A stretch of DNA of 64,000 nucleotides from Pseudomonadota bacterium. GTDB lineage: Bacteria; Pseudomonadota; Alphaproteobacteria; Rhizobiales; Xanthobacteraceae. The DNA is taken from contig JAEYAW010000028.1 of the NCBI GenBank assembly GCA_023404675.1, positions 186,001 to 250,000 of the forward strand, read 5' to 3'. A program made the translations under genes and the position numbers. Positions 53,297 to 63,571 of the stretch are shown one piece after another (the first letter of the stretch is position 1; each line of letters starts with the position of its first letter). A model generated the notes under the pieces. It saw only the letters and a list, made by a program, of their open reading frames with translations. It was not told the origin of the DNA and did no database searches.

Positions 53297-54109
53297 ATGG
53301 GCGCAAAACGGCTGGCCGGAAAAGTGGCGCTGGTGACCGGCTCCGGACAGGGCATTGGCGCCGCGATTGCGCGGGTGTTCGCGGACGAGGGCGCACGCGT
53401 CGCCATCGTGACGCGCACCGAAAGCCACGGGCAGGCGACGTTGCGCGAGATTCTCGCGGCGGGCGGCGATGCGATGCTCTGCGTCACCGACATGGGCGAG
53501 CGCGCGCAGATCGCCCGGGCAATCGAGACCACGGTGGCGGCCTATGGCCGGCTCGACATTGTCGTGCACAACGCCGCCTCGTTCGCGGGCGGCCTGGTGG
53601 AGCAGCTCGACGAGGCCGCGCTCGACGAATCGCTCGGCGTCAATCTGAAAGGCGCGTTCCGCCTCGCGCACGAGGCCATTCCGCATCTGCGCCGCGCGGG
53701 CGGCGGCCGCTTGCTGTTCACCTCTTCGGTGACGGGACCGCGCGTCGCGATGCCGGGCTCATCCTACTACGCCGCGAGCAAGAGCGGCCTGAATGGATTC
53801 ATCCGCACCGCCGCCATCGAGCTGGCGCGCGAACGCATCACGGTCAACGGCGTCGAGCCGGGATTTATAAGAACCCCCGCGATGGATCTGCTCGCGGACG
53901 CGCAGGGCCAGCAGGCCATGGCGAAATATATCCCGATGGGATTTATCGGCGCGCCCGAGGACATCGCCTACGCCATGCTCTACCTCGCCAGCGACGAGGC
54001 GCGCTACGTCACCGGGCAGACCATCGTTGTCGATGGCGGCAGCACACTGCCGGAAAGCCCTGTGTATCTCGACGAAGCCGACGGCGTTAAAGGGCTGGCG
54101 GTAAGCTGA
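53297..54109 (+). CDS. short-chain dehydrogenase/reductase
   Basis: 270 aa from MGAKRLAGKVALVTGSG. Cofactor motif TGSGQGIGAAIA, NAAS structural motif, active site Ser in LFTSSVTG and SYYAASKSGLNG (Tyr and Lys), and the C-terminal YVTGQTIVVDGGST typical of FabG-like SDRs. Substrate not determined. Lies 103 bases after the GYF-domain gene on the same strand. Confidence 0.92.
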   Translation: MGAKRLAGKVALVTGSGQGIGAAIARVFADEGARVAIVTRTESHGQATLREILAAGGDAMLCVTDMGERAQIARAIETTVAAYGRLDIVVHNAASFAGGLVEQLDEAALDESLGVNLKGAFRLAHEAIPHLRRAGGGRLLFTSSVTGPRVAMPGSSYYAASKSGLNGFIRTAAIELARERITVNGVEPGFIRTPAMDLLADAQGQQAMAKYIPMGFIGAPEDIAYAMLYLASDEARYVTGQTIVVDGGSTLPESPVYLDEADGVKGLAVS

Positions 54110-54147
54110 TTTCTTGCGCCGTCCCTCCGAGCATCTGAAAAGCGCTG

Positions 54148-55032
54148 CTACTCCCGCCGCAGGCGGATCGAGCCTTCCTGCACGACGGAGGCGACGAGGG
54201 TGCCGTCCGGTTTGAAGATGGTGCCGCGCGTCAGCGCACGGCCGCCCTGCGCGCTCGGCGAATCCTGCGCATAGAGCAGCCAGTCGTCGGCGCGGAACGG
54301 GCGGTGAAACCACATCGCGTGATCGAGGCTGGCCGGCATCATCCGCTTGTCGAACAGCGTACGGCCATAGCGCGACATCGCCGCGTCCAGCAGCGAGAAG
54401 TCCGAGGCATAGGCGAGCGCGCACATATGCAGCGCCGGATCGTCGGGCAACGTCGCCGCCGTCTTGATCCAGATGTGGATGCGGCCGCTCTCGATCTTCT
54501 CGCCGAAATAGCGGCCAAGCTCCACCGGGCGCAGTTCGATCGGCCGCTCCGATTCGTAGTAGCGCCGGATGAACTCGGGCATGTTCTCCAGCACCTTCTG
54601 GAAGATCGGTTGTTTCGAGATTTCCTCCGCCGTCAGTTTCTCCGGCGGCGGCACATCGGGCATCGTGTCCTGATGGATGAACGCCCCCTCTTCCTCCACA
54701 TGGAACGAGACCATGATCGAAAAGATCGCAGCGCCGTGCTGGATCGCCGTCACGCGGCGGGTCGAATAGCTCTTGCCGTCACGCAGCCGCTCGACCTCAT
54801 AGACGATCGGAATCGACGGATCGCCCGGCAGGATGAAATAGCAGTGCAGCGAATGCGGCAGCCGGTGTGCGACGTCCTCCACCGTCCGGCACGCGGCCAC
54901 CATGGCCTGGCCGATGACCTGACCTCCATAAACGCGCTGCCAGCCGGTCTGCGGACTGACGCCACGGAACAGGTTCTCCTCCAGCTTTTCGAGATCGAGG
55001 ATGGCGAGAAGGTCGATCAGGCTCTTTGACAT
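54148..55032 (-). CDS. tesB: acyl-CoA thioesterase II
   Basis: 294-aa double-hotdog thioesterase. First hotdog contains NLFRGVSPQTGWQRVYGGQV; the second carries the catalytic triad region SLDHAMWFHRPFRADDWLLY with Asp, SPSAQGGRALTRGTIF with Ser and Gln. Releases free acids from medium/long acyl-CoA. Convergent with the SDR gene, divergent from a Ubi-type hydroxylase. Confidence 0.96.
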   Translation of the reverse strand: MSKSLIDLLAILDLEKLEENLFRGVSPQTGWQRVYGGQVIGQAMVAACRTVEDVAHRLPHSLHCYFILPGDPSIPIVYEVERLRDGKSYSTRRVTAIQHGAAIFSIMVSFHVEEEGAFIHQDTMPDVPPPEKLTAEEISKQPIFQKVLENMPEFIRRYYESERPIELRPVELGRYFGEKIESGRIHIWIKTAATLPDDPALHMCALAYASDFSLLDAAMSRYGRTLFDKRMMPASLDHAMWFHRPFRADDWLLYAQDSPSAQGGRALTRGTIFKPDGTLVASVVQEGSIRLRRE

Positions 55033-55176
55033 GATGATCTTTCAGGACGCGCAGCAGTAAGCGGAAACGGGACCGAAGGTTTTCCCGCATCCATAAAGGC
55101 TGATAGGATGTCGGAGCAATGAACTGAAGACCTATGTCGCCCGGATGTTCGGGCGAGGCAAGTGCGAGTTGAAACG

Positions 55177-56397
55177 ATGCCGGCGCAGAAACCTGTGGTA
55201 ATTGGCGGCGGCGCGTTCGCCGGACTGGGTCTTGCCCTCGCCCTCCGTCGGGGCCTCGGCGGGGATTTGCCGGTGATCGTCGCCGATCCGGCGCTCGCAG
55301 ACCGGCCGAGCCGTGATCCCCGCGCCTCCGCCATCGTCGCCGCCGGCCGCCGCCTGTTCGACACACTCGGCGTATGGGCGGACGTGAGGGACGAATCCCA
55401 GCCGATTCTCGACATGGTCTGTACCGACAGCCGCACCAACGATGCGGTGCGCCCGACGCTGCTCACCTTTGCGGGCGACGTCGCGCCGGGCGAGCCGTTC
55501 GCGCACATGGTCGAGAACCGCATGCTGATCGACGCGCTGGTCCGCCACGGTGAGGCGGCGGGCATCGATCTGCGCCCCACGACAGTGACCGGATTCAGGG
55601 CCGGCGCGGAAGGAATCGCGGTCACGCTCGGCACCGGCGAGACCGTCGAGGCCACGCTGCTGGTCGCCGCCGACGGCGCCCGCTCGCATCTGCGCGAACG
55701 CGCCGGCATCGCCACCCACGGCTGGGACTACGACCAGTCCGGCATCGTCCTTACGGTCGGCCACGAGCGCGACCACGAGGGCCGTGCCGAAGAACACTTT
55801 CTTCCCTCCGGCCCGTTCGCGATCCTTCCACTGAAAGGCAACCGTTCTTCGCTGGTGTGGACCGAGAAGCGCCGCGAGGCGGAGCGGATCGTCGCGCTGC
55901 CCGAGGCCGAATTCCGCTTCGAGCTGGAGCGCCGCTTCGGCCTGCATCTGGGCGAGGTGCGCCCGCTCGACAAGCCGCGCGCGTTTCCGCTCGGCTATTT
56001 CGTCGCGCGCAGCTTCATCGCGGACCGGCTGGCGCTGGTCGGCGACGCCGCCCACCTGATTCACCCGATCGCCGGGCAGGGCCTCAACATGGGCCTGAAG
56101 GACATCGCGGCGCTCGCCGAGGTGATCGTGGACGCTGCGCGCCTCGGCCTCGATCCCGGAACGCACGATGTGCTTGAACGTTATCAGCGGTGGCGGCGTT
56201 TCGACACCGTGGCGATGGGCGTCGCCACCAATGCGCTGAACATGCTGTTCTCGAACGATCTGCCGGTGCTGCGCCCGCTGCGCGATTTTGGATTGGGCCT
56301 TGTCGATCGCCTGCCGCCGCTGAAGGGCGCGTTCATCCGGCAGGCCGCGGGCCTTTCCGGCGAAGTGCCGCGCCTGCTGCGTGGCGAGGCGATCTGA
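55177..56397 (+). CDS. UbiH/UbiF/Coq6-family FAD monooxygenase
   Basis: 406 aa from MPAQKPVVIGGGAFAGLGL. FAD motifs: VVIGGGAFAGLGLALAL, the VAADGARSHLRERAGI (DG) motif near residue 170 and LVGDAAHLIHPIAGQGLNMG near residue 287, all typical of ubiquinone ring hydroxylases. Which ring position it serves (C1, C5 or C6) cannot be told; alphaproteobacteria often use one broad enzyme (UbiL/UbiM). A GTG at 55162 adds five residues. Confidence 0.92.
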   Translation: MPAQKPVVIGGGAFAGLGLALALRRGLGGDLPVIVADPALADRPSRDPRASAIVAAGRRLFDTLGVWADVRDESQPILDMVCTDSRTNDAVRPTLLTFAGDVAPGEPFAHMVENRMLIDALVRHGEAAGIDLRPTTVTGFRAGAEGIAVTLGTGETVEATLLVAADGARSHLRERAGIATHGWDYDQSGIVLTVGHERDHEGRAEEHFLPSGPFAILPLKGNRSSLVWTEKRREAERIVALPEAEFRFELERRFGLHLGEVRPLDKPRAFPLGYFVARSFIADRLALVGDAAHLIHPIAGQGLNMGLKDIAALAEVIVDAARLGLDPGTHDVLERYQRWRRFDTVAMGVATNALNMLFSNDLPVLRPLRDFGLGLVDRLPPLKGAFIRQAAGLSGEVPRLLRGEAI

Positions 56398-56529
56398 GCG
56401 ACATCACCGCGCCCTGTCAGCCGTCTCGTGTGGTCGTCGATCAAGTTACCGGGCTTCGGCGGTTGCCCTCAGCCGCTGAACAGGCTTGAATCCGCACCAG
56501 ACAGATCAAACACCCGGCGGAACGCTCGA

Positions 56530-57141
56530 ATGAAACTGTACTACTCGCCCGGAACCTGCGCAGTCGCCTGCTGGATCGCACTTGAATGGGCTGGCGCCGA
56601 ATTTGATGTCATCAAGGCGAATTACAGTTCCGCCGAGTTTCAGCGCGTCAATCCGCTAGCCCAGGTCCCGGCGCTCGATATCGGCGGGCCCCGTGCGATG
56701 ACACAGGCCGACGCGATCCTGAACTACATCGCTGAACGTTATCCCGCCGCCCATCTTGGTGCGGATGACGACATCAATGGGCGCTTTGAGTTCGGGGAGA
56801 CGCTTGCATTCCTGACCGGAGATTTCCACCCGGCGTTCTGGCCATTCTTCTCGCCGCAGCGTTATACGACGGACCATGCACCGCAGGCGCTCGACAACGT
56901 CCGGACCGCAGCCCATGCGCGGATCGAGCGGGTGATGCAGCATCTCGATCGGATCATCGGCGACAGCGAGCACCTCTACCGGAATCGCCGGACCGTGGCG
57001 GATTCCTATGCCTACGTCATGATCCGCTGGACATCCCGGCTGCCGAAGACGTGGCGCGACTATCGCAACGTCAGCCGCTTCGTCACCCGCATCGAAGCGG
57101 ATCCCGGCGTGCAGAACGTCATGCGGCTGTCGGCGAAATAA
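56530..57141 (+). CDS. glutathione S-transferase family protein
   Basis: 203 aa from MKLYYSPGTCAVACWIALEW. N-terminal thioredoxin-like domain with SPGTC (candidate catalytic Ser/Cys region of beta-class GSTs), NPLAQVPALDI with the cis-Pro, QADAILNYIAERYP, and a helical C-terminal domain with TVADSYAYVMIRW. Cytoplasmic detoxification or dehalogenation; substrate unknown. Confidence 0.92.
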   Translation: MKLYYSPGTCAVACWIALEWAGAEFDVIKANYSSAEFQRVNPLAQVPALDIGGPRAMTQADAILNYIAERYPAAHLGADDDINGRFEFGETLAFLTGDFHPAFWPFFSPQRYTTDHAPQALDNVRTAAHARIERVMQHLDRIIGDSEHLYRNRRTVADSYAYVMIRWTSRLPKTWRDYRNVSRFVTRIEADPGVQNVMRLSAK

Positions 57142-57168
57142 TCCCGCACCCGCCGCCGCGGCGTTTCG

Positions 57169-57366
57169 TCATTCGATCTTGCGCGCTTCCTCCGGCAGCA
57201 TGATCGGAATGCCGTCGCGGATCGGATAAGCGAGCTTGGCCGAGCGCGAAATCAACTCCTGCCGTTCGGCATCGAACACCAGTGGCCCCTTGGTCAGCGG
57301 GCAGACCAGAATCTCCAGAAGCTTGGGATCCACGTTGCGCTCGGGATGATCGTTGGTCGTGCTCAT
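57169..57366 (-). CDS. Trm112/UPF0434 family small protein
   Basis: 65 aa, starting [20 protein letters not shown]. Family core [37 protein letters not shown]. Only one of the zinc-ribbon cysteines is left (CPLTKG), as in many bacterial UPF0434 proteins. Lies 20 bases after the YggS-like gene on the same strand. Confidence 0.9.
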   Translation of the reverse strand: MSTTNDHPERNVDPKLLEILVCPLTKGPLVFDAERQELISRSAKLAYPIRDGIPIMLPEEARKIE

Positions 57367-57386
57367 GCCTGTCCTTGCGATAGCGT

Positions 57387-58088
57387 TTAGGGCGCAGTCA
57401 TCGGCGGGCGATATCCGAAGATCGCCGAGCCGATACGCACGTGCGTTGCGCCGAGGCGAATGGCCGCGGCGAAATCCGCGCTCATGCCCATCGAGAGTTT
57501 GCCGAGACCGTTGCGGGCGGCGATCTTCGCCGTCATCGCGAAATGCGGCGATGGCGGCTCGTCGACCGGCGGAATGCACATCAATCCGACGATGGGGAGA
57601 TGATAGGTGTCCCGGCAGGCCGCGATAAAGGCATCGGCCTCGGACGGGATGACGCCCGCCTTCTGCGGCTCCTCGCCGGTGTTGACCTGCACGAACATCT
57701 GCGGCGCGCGGCCCTGCCGGGCAATCTCCTTCGCCAGCGCCTCGCACAGGCTGATGCGATCCACCGAATGGATTGCGTCGAACAACGCCACGGCCTCCTT
57801 CGCCTTGTTGGATTGCAGCGGGCCGATCAGGTGCAGCGAAAGGGCGGGATATGTCTCCATCAGCGCGGGCCATTTGCCCTTCGCCTCCTGGACGCGGTTT
57901 TCGCCGAACACTCTCTGCCCGGCGTCAATGACCGGAACGATCGCCTCCGCATCGAAGGTTTTCGAGACCGCGACGAGCGTTACGGAGGACCGCTCCCGCC
58001 CGGCGTCGGCGCAGGCGCGCGCGATCTCCGTCTCGACGGCGGACAGACCGGCGTGGAAAGGCTGCGTCAAGGTCGGCTCGGCTGACAT
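57387..58088 (-). CDS. YggS-family pyridoxal-phosphate homeostasis protein
   Basis: 233 aa from [18 protein letters not shown]-binding TIM barrel with [13 protein letters not shown] (Schiff-base Lys near residue 43), [22 protein letters not shown] and the C-terminal [24 protein letters not shown] split as [10 protein letters not shown] and [16 protein letters not shown] proteins buffer free PLP. In a pair with the UPF0434 gene. Confidence 0.96.
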   Translation of the reverse strand: MSAEPTLTQPFHAGLSAVETEIARACADAGRERSSVTLVAVSKTFDAEAIVPVIDAGQRVFGENRVQEAKGKWPALMETYPALSLHLIGPLQSNKAKEAVALFDAIHSVDRISLCEALAKEIARQGRAPQMFVQVNTGEEPQKAGVIPSEADAFIAACRDTYHLPIVGLMCIPPVDEPPSPHFAMTAKIAARNGLGKLSMGMSADFAAAIRLGATHVRIGSAIFGYRPPMTAP

Positions 58089-58185
58089 CACAGGATCTGC
58101 ACTCACTCGTCGATTTTTAACGAAACCTCGAAAGCAATTTTGAAGGGCTCCATCATAGGGTCCGCCCGGGGGCCGGGAAAGTGTG

Positions 58186-59868
58186 ATGTCTCGTATTCGA
58201 TTCGACAGCAAGGCCTTGGCAGCGGGCCTGACCGGAATCCGGGCCCGTATCGTCCTGATTGCGCTGATTCTGGTGGTTCCCCTGATGCTGGAGCGCGTGC
58301 GCAGCCTCGAACATGCGCGGACGCAGCAGATGCAGGCAGCGACCGACAAGCTCGTCAGCCTGGCCCGGCAAAGCGCCATGTCGCAGCGCGAGGTTCTGAC
58401 CTCGGCGCAATCGTTCCTCCGCGCCGCAGCCCTGCATGTCGCCAGCCCGGAGCCGGACTGCAACGTGCTGGCACTCGGACAGTCGCTGGGACTTCCCTGG
58501 CTGCGGTCGGTCTCGATTATCGGCGGCGACGGCATCGTCAAATGCTCGACAATCCCTGATTTCGCCGGGACCAATCTCAGCGATCGGCCTTATCTGCGCT
58601 CGGCCCGCGAGCGGCGGGATTTTGTCCTGAGCGACTACATCTTCGGACGCGGCAGCAAGGAACCCATCGTCGTCGCGGCATTTCCGGTGGCGACAGTCGC
58701 ACCGGACGACAGGAGCGTCGTCATCGCCAGCATGAACATCGACTGGCTGATCCAACTTCTCGGCCAGGCGACCACCCAGCAGGGGATCAGCGCCTATCTG
58801 ATCAATGCCAATGGCATCGTTCTGGCGACCTCGGGCGCCGACCATAGCCATATCGGCCGCCCGTTCGAGGATCCGAACCTCGTCTCCACGGTGTTTTCCA
58901 GAACCGATGCGGGCAACGGGGATTCGTTTCCCTACGTCTCGCCGGAAGGTCGGCGACAGATGGTTTCCTTTGCCACTGTCGCCGGATCCGCCCGCCTGGT
59001 CCTCAGCCTCGACGAGGCGACCATGTTCCGCGAGGTCAACAACGAAGTTGCCGAGGCCTACGCTCAGTTCATCATCGTCAGCCTGCTGCTGCTGCTGAGC
59101 GCCTGGTTTATCGCCGAGCTTCTCGTCGTCCATCCGGTCCGCACCCTGACGGAAGTCGCCAACCGCTTCGCGGCCGGAGACTGGGGGGCCCGGGCGGCGA
59201 TCCTGCGCCTGCCGACCGAATTCGGTCCGCTGGCGAACGCCTTCAACAGCATGGCGAGCAAGCTGAGCGAACGCGAGCAGGAGCTCTTGAAGGCCAACGA
59301 TCAGTTGCTTGTCCTCGCCTCGCACGATCCGCTGTCGGGAATCGCCAATCGGCGCGGATTGCAGAGCCGGCTCGACTTCGAATGGCAGCGCGGCGAGCAG
59401 ACCGGAGAAAGTCTTGCGGTCCTCATGATCGACGTCGATTATTTCAAGACGTTCAACGATACCTATGGCCACCGCGAGGGCGACGCCTGTCTGGCGTGCA
59501 TCGGCGCATTGCTGGGCGCGGCTGCGATCGACGCCGGCGGCTTCGCCGCGCGCTACGGCGGCGAGGAATTCTGCCTGCTGCTGCCCAACACCGACAGCGA
59601 ACATGCCGCCGCGACCGGCCGCAGCCTTCTGACGGCGGTGGCCGCCCTTGATATCGCCCATGCCAAGAGCGATCATCGCCGGGTCACGATCAGCGTCGGC
59701 GTTGCCGCGATGGTCCCGGTCGCCGCGCAGACCGCCGACAGTCTGATCGACGCCGCCGATGCGGCCCTCTACTCGGCCAAGCACCGGGGCCGCAACACCT
59801 TGGTCGAGCACGGTCTGATCGAGCCGGTGGAGGCTCCCCCCGGGGTGTCGCGGGAAGCCCTGCACTGA
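58186..59868 (+). CDS. membrane diguanylate cyclase with dCache sensor
   Basis: 560 aa from the ATG at 58186. First helix (ARIVLIALILVVPLMLERV), a periplasmic dCache-type domain (LSDRPYLRSARERRDFVLSD, GISAYLINANGIVLATSGA), second helix near residue 305 (FIIVSLLLLLSAWFIAELLV), a HAMP linker (VHPVRTLTEVANRFAAGDW), then GGDEF with active RYGGEEFCLLL near residue 460. The usual inhibitory I-site RxxD is absent, replaced by DAGG, so product inhibition is probably lost. Confidence 0.92.
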   Translation: MSRIRFDSKALAAGLTGIRARIVLIALILVVPLMLERVRSLEHARTQQMQAATDKLVSLARQSAMSQREVLTSAQSFLRAAALHVASPEPDCNVLALGQSLGLPWLRSVSIIGGDGIVKCSTIPDFAGTNLSDRPYLRSARERRDFVLSDYIFGRGSKEPIVVAAFPVATVAPDDRSVVIASMNIDWLIQLLGQATTQQGISAYLINANGIVLATSGADHSHIGRPFEDPNLVSTVFSRTDAGNGDSFPYVSPEGRRQMVSFATVAGSARLVLSLDEATMFREVNNEVAEAYAQFIIVSLLLLLSAWFIAELLVVHPVRTLTEVANRFAAGDWGARAAILRLPTEFGPLANAFNSMASKLSEREQELLKANDQLLVLASHDPLSGIANRRGLQSRLDFEWQRGEQTGESLAVLMIDVDYFKTFNDTYGHREGDACLACIGALLGAAAIDAGGFAARYGGEEFCLLLPNTDSEHAAATGRSLLTAVAALDIAHAKSDHRRVTISVGVAAMVPVAAQTADSLIDAADAALYSAKHRGRNTLVEHGLIEPVEAPPGVSREALH

Positions 59869-59972
59869 GCGCGCACCCGGCCCCCACAGGCGTTGACCCG
59901 TCATGGCTTTTTATGGCCTAGTCCCGCCGCCTCGGCCGGACCTCCGGTCAATTGAAAAAGTCCACAAAACCA

Positions 59973-62606
59973 ATGACGAACGAACGGTACAACGCACGCG
60001 ATTCGGAGCAGCGCTGGCAGCGCGTCTGGGACGAGCAGGCGGTTTTCGCCACGCGCAACGACGACTCGCGCCCGAAGTACTACGTTCTTGAGATGTTTCC
60101 CTATCCGTCGGGGCGCATCCATATGGGCCATGTGCGCAACTACACCATGGGCGACGTGAAGGCCCGCTACATGCGCGCGAGGGGCTACAACGTCCTGCAT
60201 CCCATGGGCTGGGACGCCTTCGGCCTGCCGGCGGAAAACGCCGCGATGGCAGGCAAGGTCCATCCGCGGGTGTGGACCTACCAGAATATCGCAACCATGA
60301 AGGCGCAGCTCAAATCCATGGGCCTGTCGCTGGACTGGGCGCGGGAATTCGCGACCTGCGATCCGACCTACTACAAGCACCAGCAGCGCATGTTCATCGA
60401 CATGATGAAAGCCGGGCTGGTGGAGCGCAAGCAGTCCAAGGTCAACTGGGATCCGGTGGACCAGACCGTGCTCGCCAACGAGCAGGTGGTGGACGGGCGC
60501 GGCTGGCGCTCCGGCGCGCTGGTCGAGCAGCGCGAACTGACCCAGTGGTTCTTCAGGATCAGCGCCTATGCGCAGGATCTGCTGTCCGCGCTCGACACCC
60601 TCGACCGCTGGCCGGAAAAAGTGCGCACCATGCAGCGCAACTGGATCGGCCGCTCCGAAGGGCTCCTGATCCGCTTCGCGCTCGAGGAGGCCACCACGCC
60701 GGACCGCGAAAGCGAGGTCGAGGTTTTCACCACGCGCCCGGACACGTTGTTCGGCGCCAAGTTTCTGGCGCTGTCGCCGGATCATCCGCTGGCGCAGGCT
60801 GTCGCACGCAACAACCCGGCGCTGGCCGACTTCATCGCCGAGTGCAAGCGCACCGGCACCGCGCAAGCGGACATCGACACGGCGGAGAAGCAGGGCTTCG
60901 ACACCGGCATCCGCGCCGTGCATCCGTTCGATCCGAACTGGACGCTGCCGGTCTATGTGGCCAACTTCGTGCTGATGGATTACGGCACCGGCGCCATCTT
61001 CGGCTGCCCGGCGCACGACCAGCGCGACCTCGACTTCGCCAACAAATACGGCCTCGGCAACCTGCCTGTGGTGTGTCCGGAGGGGCAGGATCCGGCAAGC
61101 TTCGTCATCACCGACACCGCCTATGACGGCGACGGCCGCCTGATCAATTCGCGCAACGGATTCATCACGCTCGACGGCATGACGCCGGAGCAGGGGAAGG
61201 AAACCGTGGCGAAGGTCTTGTCTTCCGCCACGCTCGGCAACGCCGCCGTCGCCCAGCGTCAGGTCAATTTCCGCCTGCGCGACTGGGGCATTTCCCGGCA
61301 GCGCTACTGGGGCTGCCCGATCCCGGTGATCCACTGCGAGACCTGCGGGCCGGTGCCGGTGCCGATCAAGGATCTGCCGGTCGAACTGCCCGAGGACGTC
61401 GCCTTCGACCGCCCCGGCAATCCGCTCGACCGCCACCCGACCTGGAAGCACGTCGCGTGCCCCGAATGCGGCAGGCCCGCGCGGCGCGAGACGGACACCA
61501 TGGACACCTTCGTGGATTCGTCCTGGTACTTCATCCGCTTCACCGATCCGTGGAACGAGGACGCGCCGACCACCCGCGGCGTTGCCGACCGCATGATGCC
61601 GGTGGACCAGTATATCGGCGGCATTGAGCACGCGATCCTGCATCTGCTCTACAGCCGCTTCTTCACCCGCGCGATGAAGGCCACCGGCCACATCGCAATG
61701 GACGAGCCGTTCGCGGGCCTGTTCACGCAGGGTATGGTGGTCCACGAGACCTACCGCGCCGCCGACGGCACCTTCGTGTCGCCGGCCGAAGTTCGTATCG
61801 AGGGCGATGGCGACACGCGCCGCGCCACGTTGCTTGCGACCGGCGGGCCGGTGGAGATCGGCCCGATCGAGAAGATGTCGAAGTCCAAGCGCAACACGGT
61901 GGACCCGGACGACATCATCGGCACCTACGGCGCGGACACTGCCCGCTGGTTCATGCTGTCCGATTCCCCGCCCGACCGCGACGTGATCTGGACCGAGCAG
62001 GGCGCACAGGGCGCGGCCCGCTTCATCCAGCGGCTGTGGCGTCTGGTTGGCGACGTGGCGGAGAAGGTTCCGACGGAGCCGGCGCGGCCGGCCGAATTCG
62101 GCGCGGACGCGCTGGCGCTGCGCAAGGCTGCCCACGGCGCGCTCGACAAGGTGTCGAACGGCATCGAGCGGCTGCATTTCAATGTCTGCCTCGCCTATAT
62201 CCGCGAGTTCACCAACGCCCTTGCCGACGCTGCCGGCAAGCCGGACGCGCCCGCGCCGGACATGGCCTTCGCGCTGCGCGAGGCCGCCACCATCCTGATC
62301 CACCTGTTCCACCCGATGATGCCGCACCTGGCGGAAACCTGCTGGGAGGCGCTCGGGCAGCCGGGACTGGTGGCGCAGGCCGCGTGGCCGGTGGTCGAGC
62401 CCGCGTTACTGGTTCAAGACACCATGACGCTGCCGGTGCAGCTCAACGGTAAAAAGCGGGCGGAACTCACGATTTCGCGGTCGGCCCAGACCCCCGAAAT
62501 TGAGGCTGCTGTTTTGGCGCTCGATGCGGTAAAGTCCGCGCTGGGGGACAAGCCGCCGCGCAAGGTGATCATCGTCCCGCAGAGGATTGTGAATGTCGTG
62601 GTCTGA
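59973..62606 (+). CDS. leuS: leucyl-tRNA synthetase
   Basis: 877-aa class I synthetase from [16 protein letters not shown]; a TTG at 59952 gives seven more residues. HIGH motif is [11 protein letters not shown] near residue 50; the editing domain has [12 protein letters not shown] and the CP1 core; KMSKS is [12 protein letters not shown] near residue 635. Overlaps lptE by 14 bases. Confidence 0.98.
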   Translation: MTNERYNARDSEQRWQRVWDEQAVFATRNDDSRPKYYVLEMFPYPSGRIHMGHVRNYTMGDVKARYMRARGYNVLHPMGWDAFGLPAENAAMAGKVHPRVWTYQNIATMKAQLKSMGLSLDWAREFATCDPTYYKHQQRMFIDMMKAGLVERKQSKVNWDPVDQTVLANEQVVDGRGWRSGALVEQRELTQWFFRISAYAQDLLSALDTLDRWPEKVRTMQRNWIGRSEGLLIRFALEEATTPDRESEVEVFTTRPDTLFGAKFLALSPDHPLAQAVARNNPALADFIAECKRTGTAQADIDTAEKQGFDTGIRAVHPFDPNWTLPVYVANFVLMDYGTGAIFGCPAHDQRDLDFANKYGLGNLPVVCPEGQDPASFVITDTAYDGDGRLINSRNGFITLDGMTPEQGKETVAKVLSSATLGNAAVAQRQVNFRLRDWGISRQRYWGCPIPVIHCETCGPVPVPIKDLPVELPEDVAFDRPGNPLDRHPTWKHVACPECGRPARRETDTMDTFVDSSWYFIRFTDPWNEDAPTTRGVADRMMPVDQYIGGIEHAILHLLYSRFFTRAMKATGHIAMDEPFAGLFTQGMVVHETYRAADGTFVSPAEVRIEGDGDTRRATLLATGGPVEIGPIEKMSKSKRNTVDPDDIIGTYGADTARWFMLSDSPPDRDVIWTEQGAQGAARFIQRLWRLVGDVAEKVPTEPARPAEFGADALALRKAAHGALDKVSNGIERLHFNVCLAYIREFTNALADAAGKPDAPAPDMAFALREAATILIHLFHPMMPHLAETCWEALGQPGLVAQAAWPVVEPALLVQDTMTLPVQLNGKKRAELTISRSAQTPEIEAAVLALDAVKSALGDKPPRKVIIVPQRIVNVVV

Positions 62607-63165
62607 GATCAAGACCGCCGCCACGCGGGTGATGGCGGTCCGTATGCTGGCGGTTGTCGCGCTGGCGGCCCTGACGGCCGGCTGCTTTCAGCCGATGTAT
62701 GCGGAACGCACGCTGGACGGCCAACCCGGCCTGCGGGACAAGCTGGCCAGCGTCGAGGTGCCGCCGCTGGCCGTGCCGAACGCCTCGCCCGTTGCCCGCC
62801 TCGGCGTGAACGTCCGCAACGAGCTGATGTTCAAGCTGTACGGCACCGCCACCGGCGCGCCGCCGCTCTACCGGCTGGTGCTGAAGCTCAACACCAATCA
62901 GGTGGCGATGATCGTCGATCCGAACACCGCGCTGCCCGATATCCAGAACTACGGCATCGACGCCAGCTTCCAGCTGATCGAGAACGCCACCGACAAGGTC
63001 GTGCTCACCGGCAACACCTTCTCGCGCGTCACCTACGATACGCCGGGCTGGAAGCAGCGCTTCGCGCGCGTGCGCGCCCAGCGCGACGCCGAGGATCGCG
63101 CCTCCAAGGAAATCGCGGAAAACATCTCCACGCGCCTGGCGGCGTTCTTCTACGCGGGAACGTGA
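62593..63165 (+). CDS. lptE: LPS-assembly lipoprotein LptE
   Basis: 190 aa starting [19 protein letters not shown]. Lipobox LAALTAGC gives a lipidated Cys at about residue 32 after a hydrophobic signal. The mature part resembles alphaproteobacterial LptE with [25 protein letters not shown] and the late [19 protein letters not shown]. Plugs the LptD outer-membrane channel for LPS insertion. Overlaps leuS, an order conserved in alphaproteobacteria together with holA. Confidence 0.93.
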   Translation: MSWSEIKTAATRVMAVRMLAVVALAALTAGCFQPMYAERTLDGQPGLRDKLASVEVPPLAVPNASPVARLGVNVRNELMFKLYGTATGAPPLYRLVLKLNTNQVAMIVDPNTALPDIQNYGIDASFQLIENATDKVVLTGNTFSRVTYDTPGWKQRFARVRAQRDAEDRASKEIAENISTRLAAFFYAGT

Positions 63166-63210
63166 CCACGCGAGGCAGCCCGCCGAACGACACGCGGCTG
63201 TATCTGCTCC

Positions 63211-63254
63211 GTCATCCAGAGGTGGCCGCACATGGCGCGGCTCTCGAAGGATGA
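63211..63254. repeat. intergenic palindromic repeat, copy 3
   Basis: GTCATCCAGAGG at the left and CTCTCGAAGGATGAAC at the right, around CACATGGCGCGGCTC. Same family as 23269-23316, 41251-41358 and the 35469 copy. Confidence 0.6.
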
Positions 63255-63399
63255 ACGACCGCGGCGGATATGCCCAGGCCATCGCCGAGGCTCGTTTACG
63301 CTCGCACCTCAGGGAGACGGACGAAGCATCCGTAGCCCGGATACAGCACAGTGAAATCCAGGCGACGCATTGCGCTTGGACGGCAAAGAGCTCTCCGCC

Positions 63400-63533
63400 G
63401 TCATCCCCGCGAAGGCGGGATCCATGATCCCGACGCAGACCGGATTGCGATGGGCCATTCGCGCATCCGACAGCAACTCTTTGCACGCACCCGCGACACC
63501 ACGGCGTATGGGTCCCCACCTTCGCGGGGACGA
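63400..63533. repeat. large inverted repeat between lptE and holA
   Basis: Arms 63400-63420 (GTCATCCCCGCGAAGGCGGG) and 63512-63533 match in inverse with two differences, separated by about 90 bases that contain an inner GGATC/GATCC pair. Single arms of this element occur at 7687 and 45977. With the copy at 63211 it fills most of the 406-base gap between lptE and holA. Confidence 0.7.
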
Positions 63534-63571
63534 CGCAAGACAGTTGGAATGAAATGTTTTAGGACACCGCC

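Noticed and set aside
59901..62327. 808-codon minus-strand frame over leuS
   Set aside because: Shadow of leucyl-tRNA synthetase, whose motifs are complete on the plus strand.
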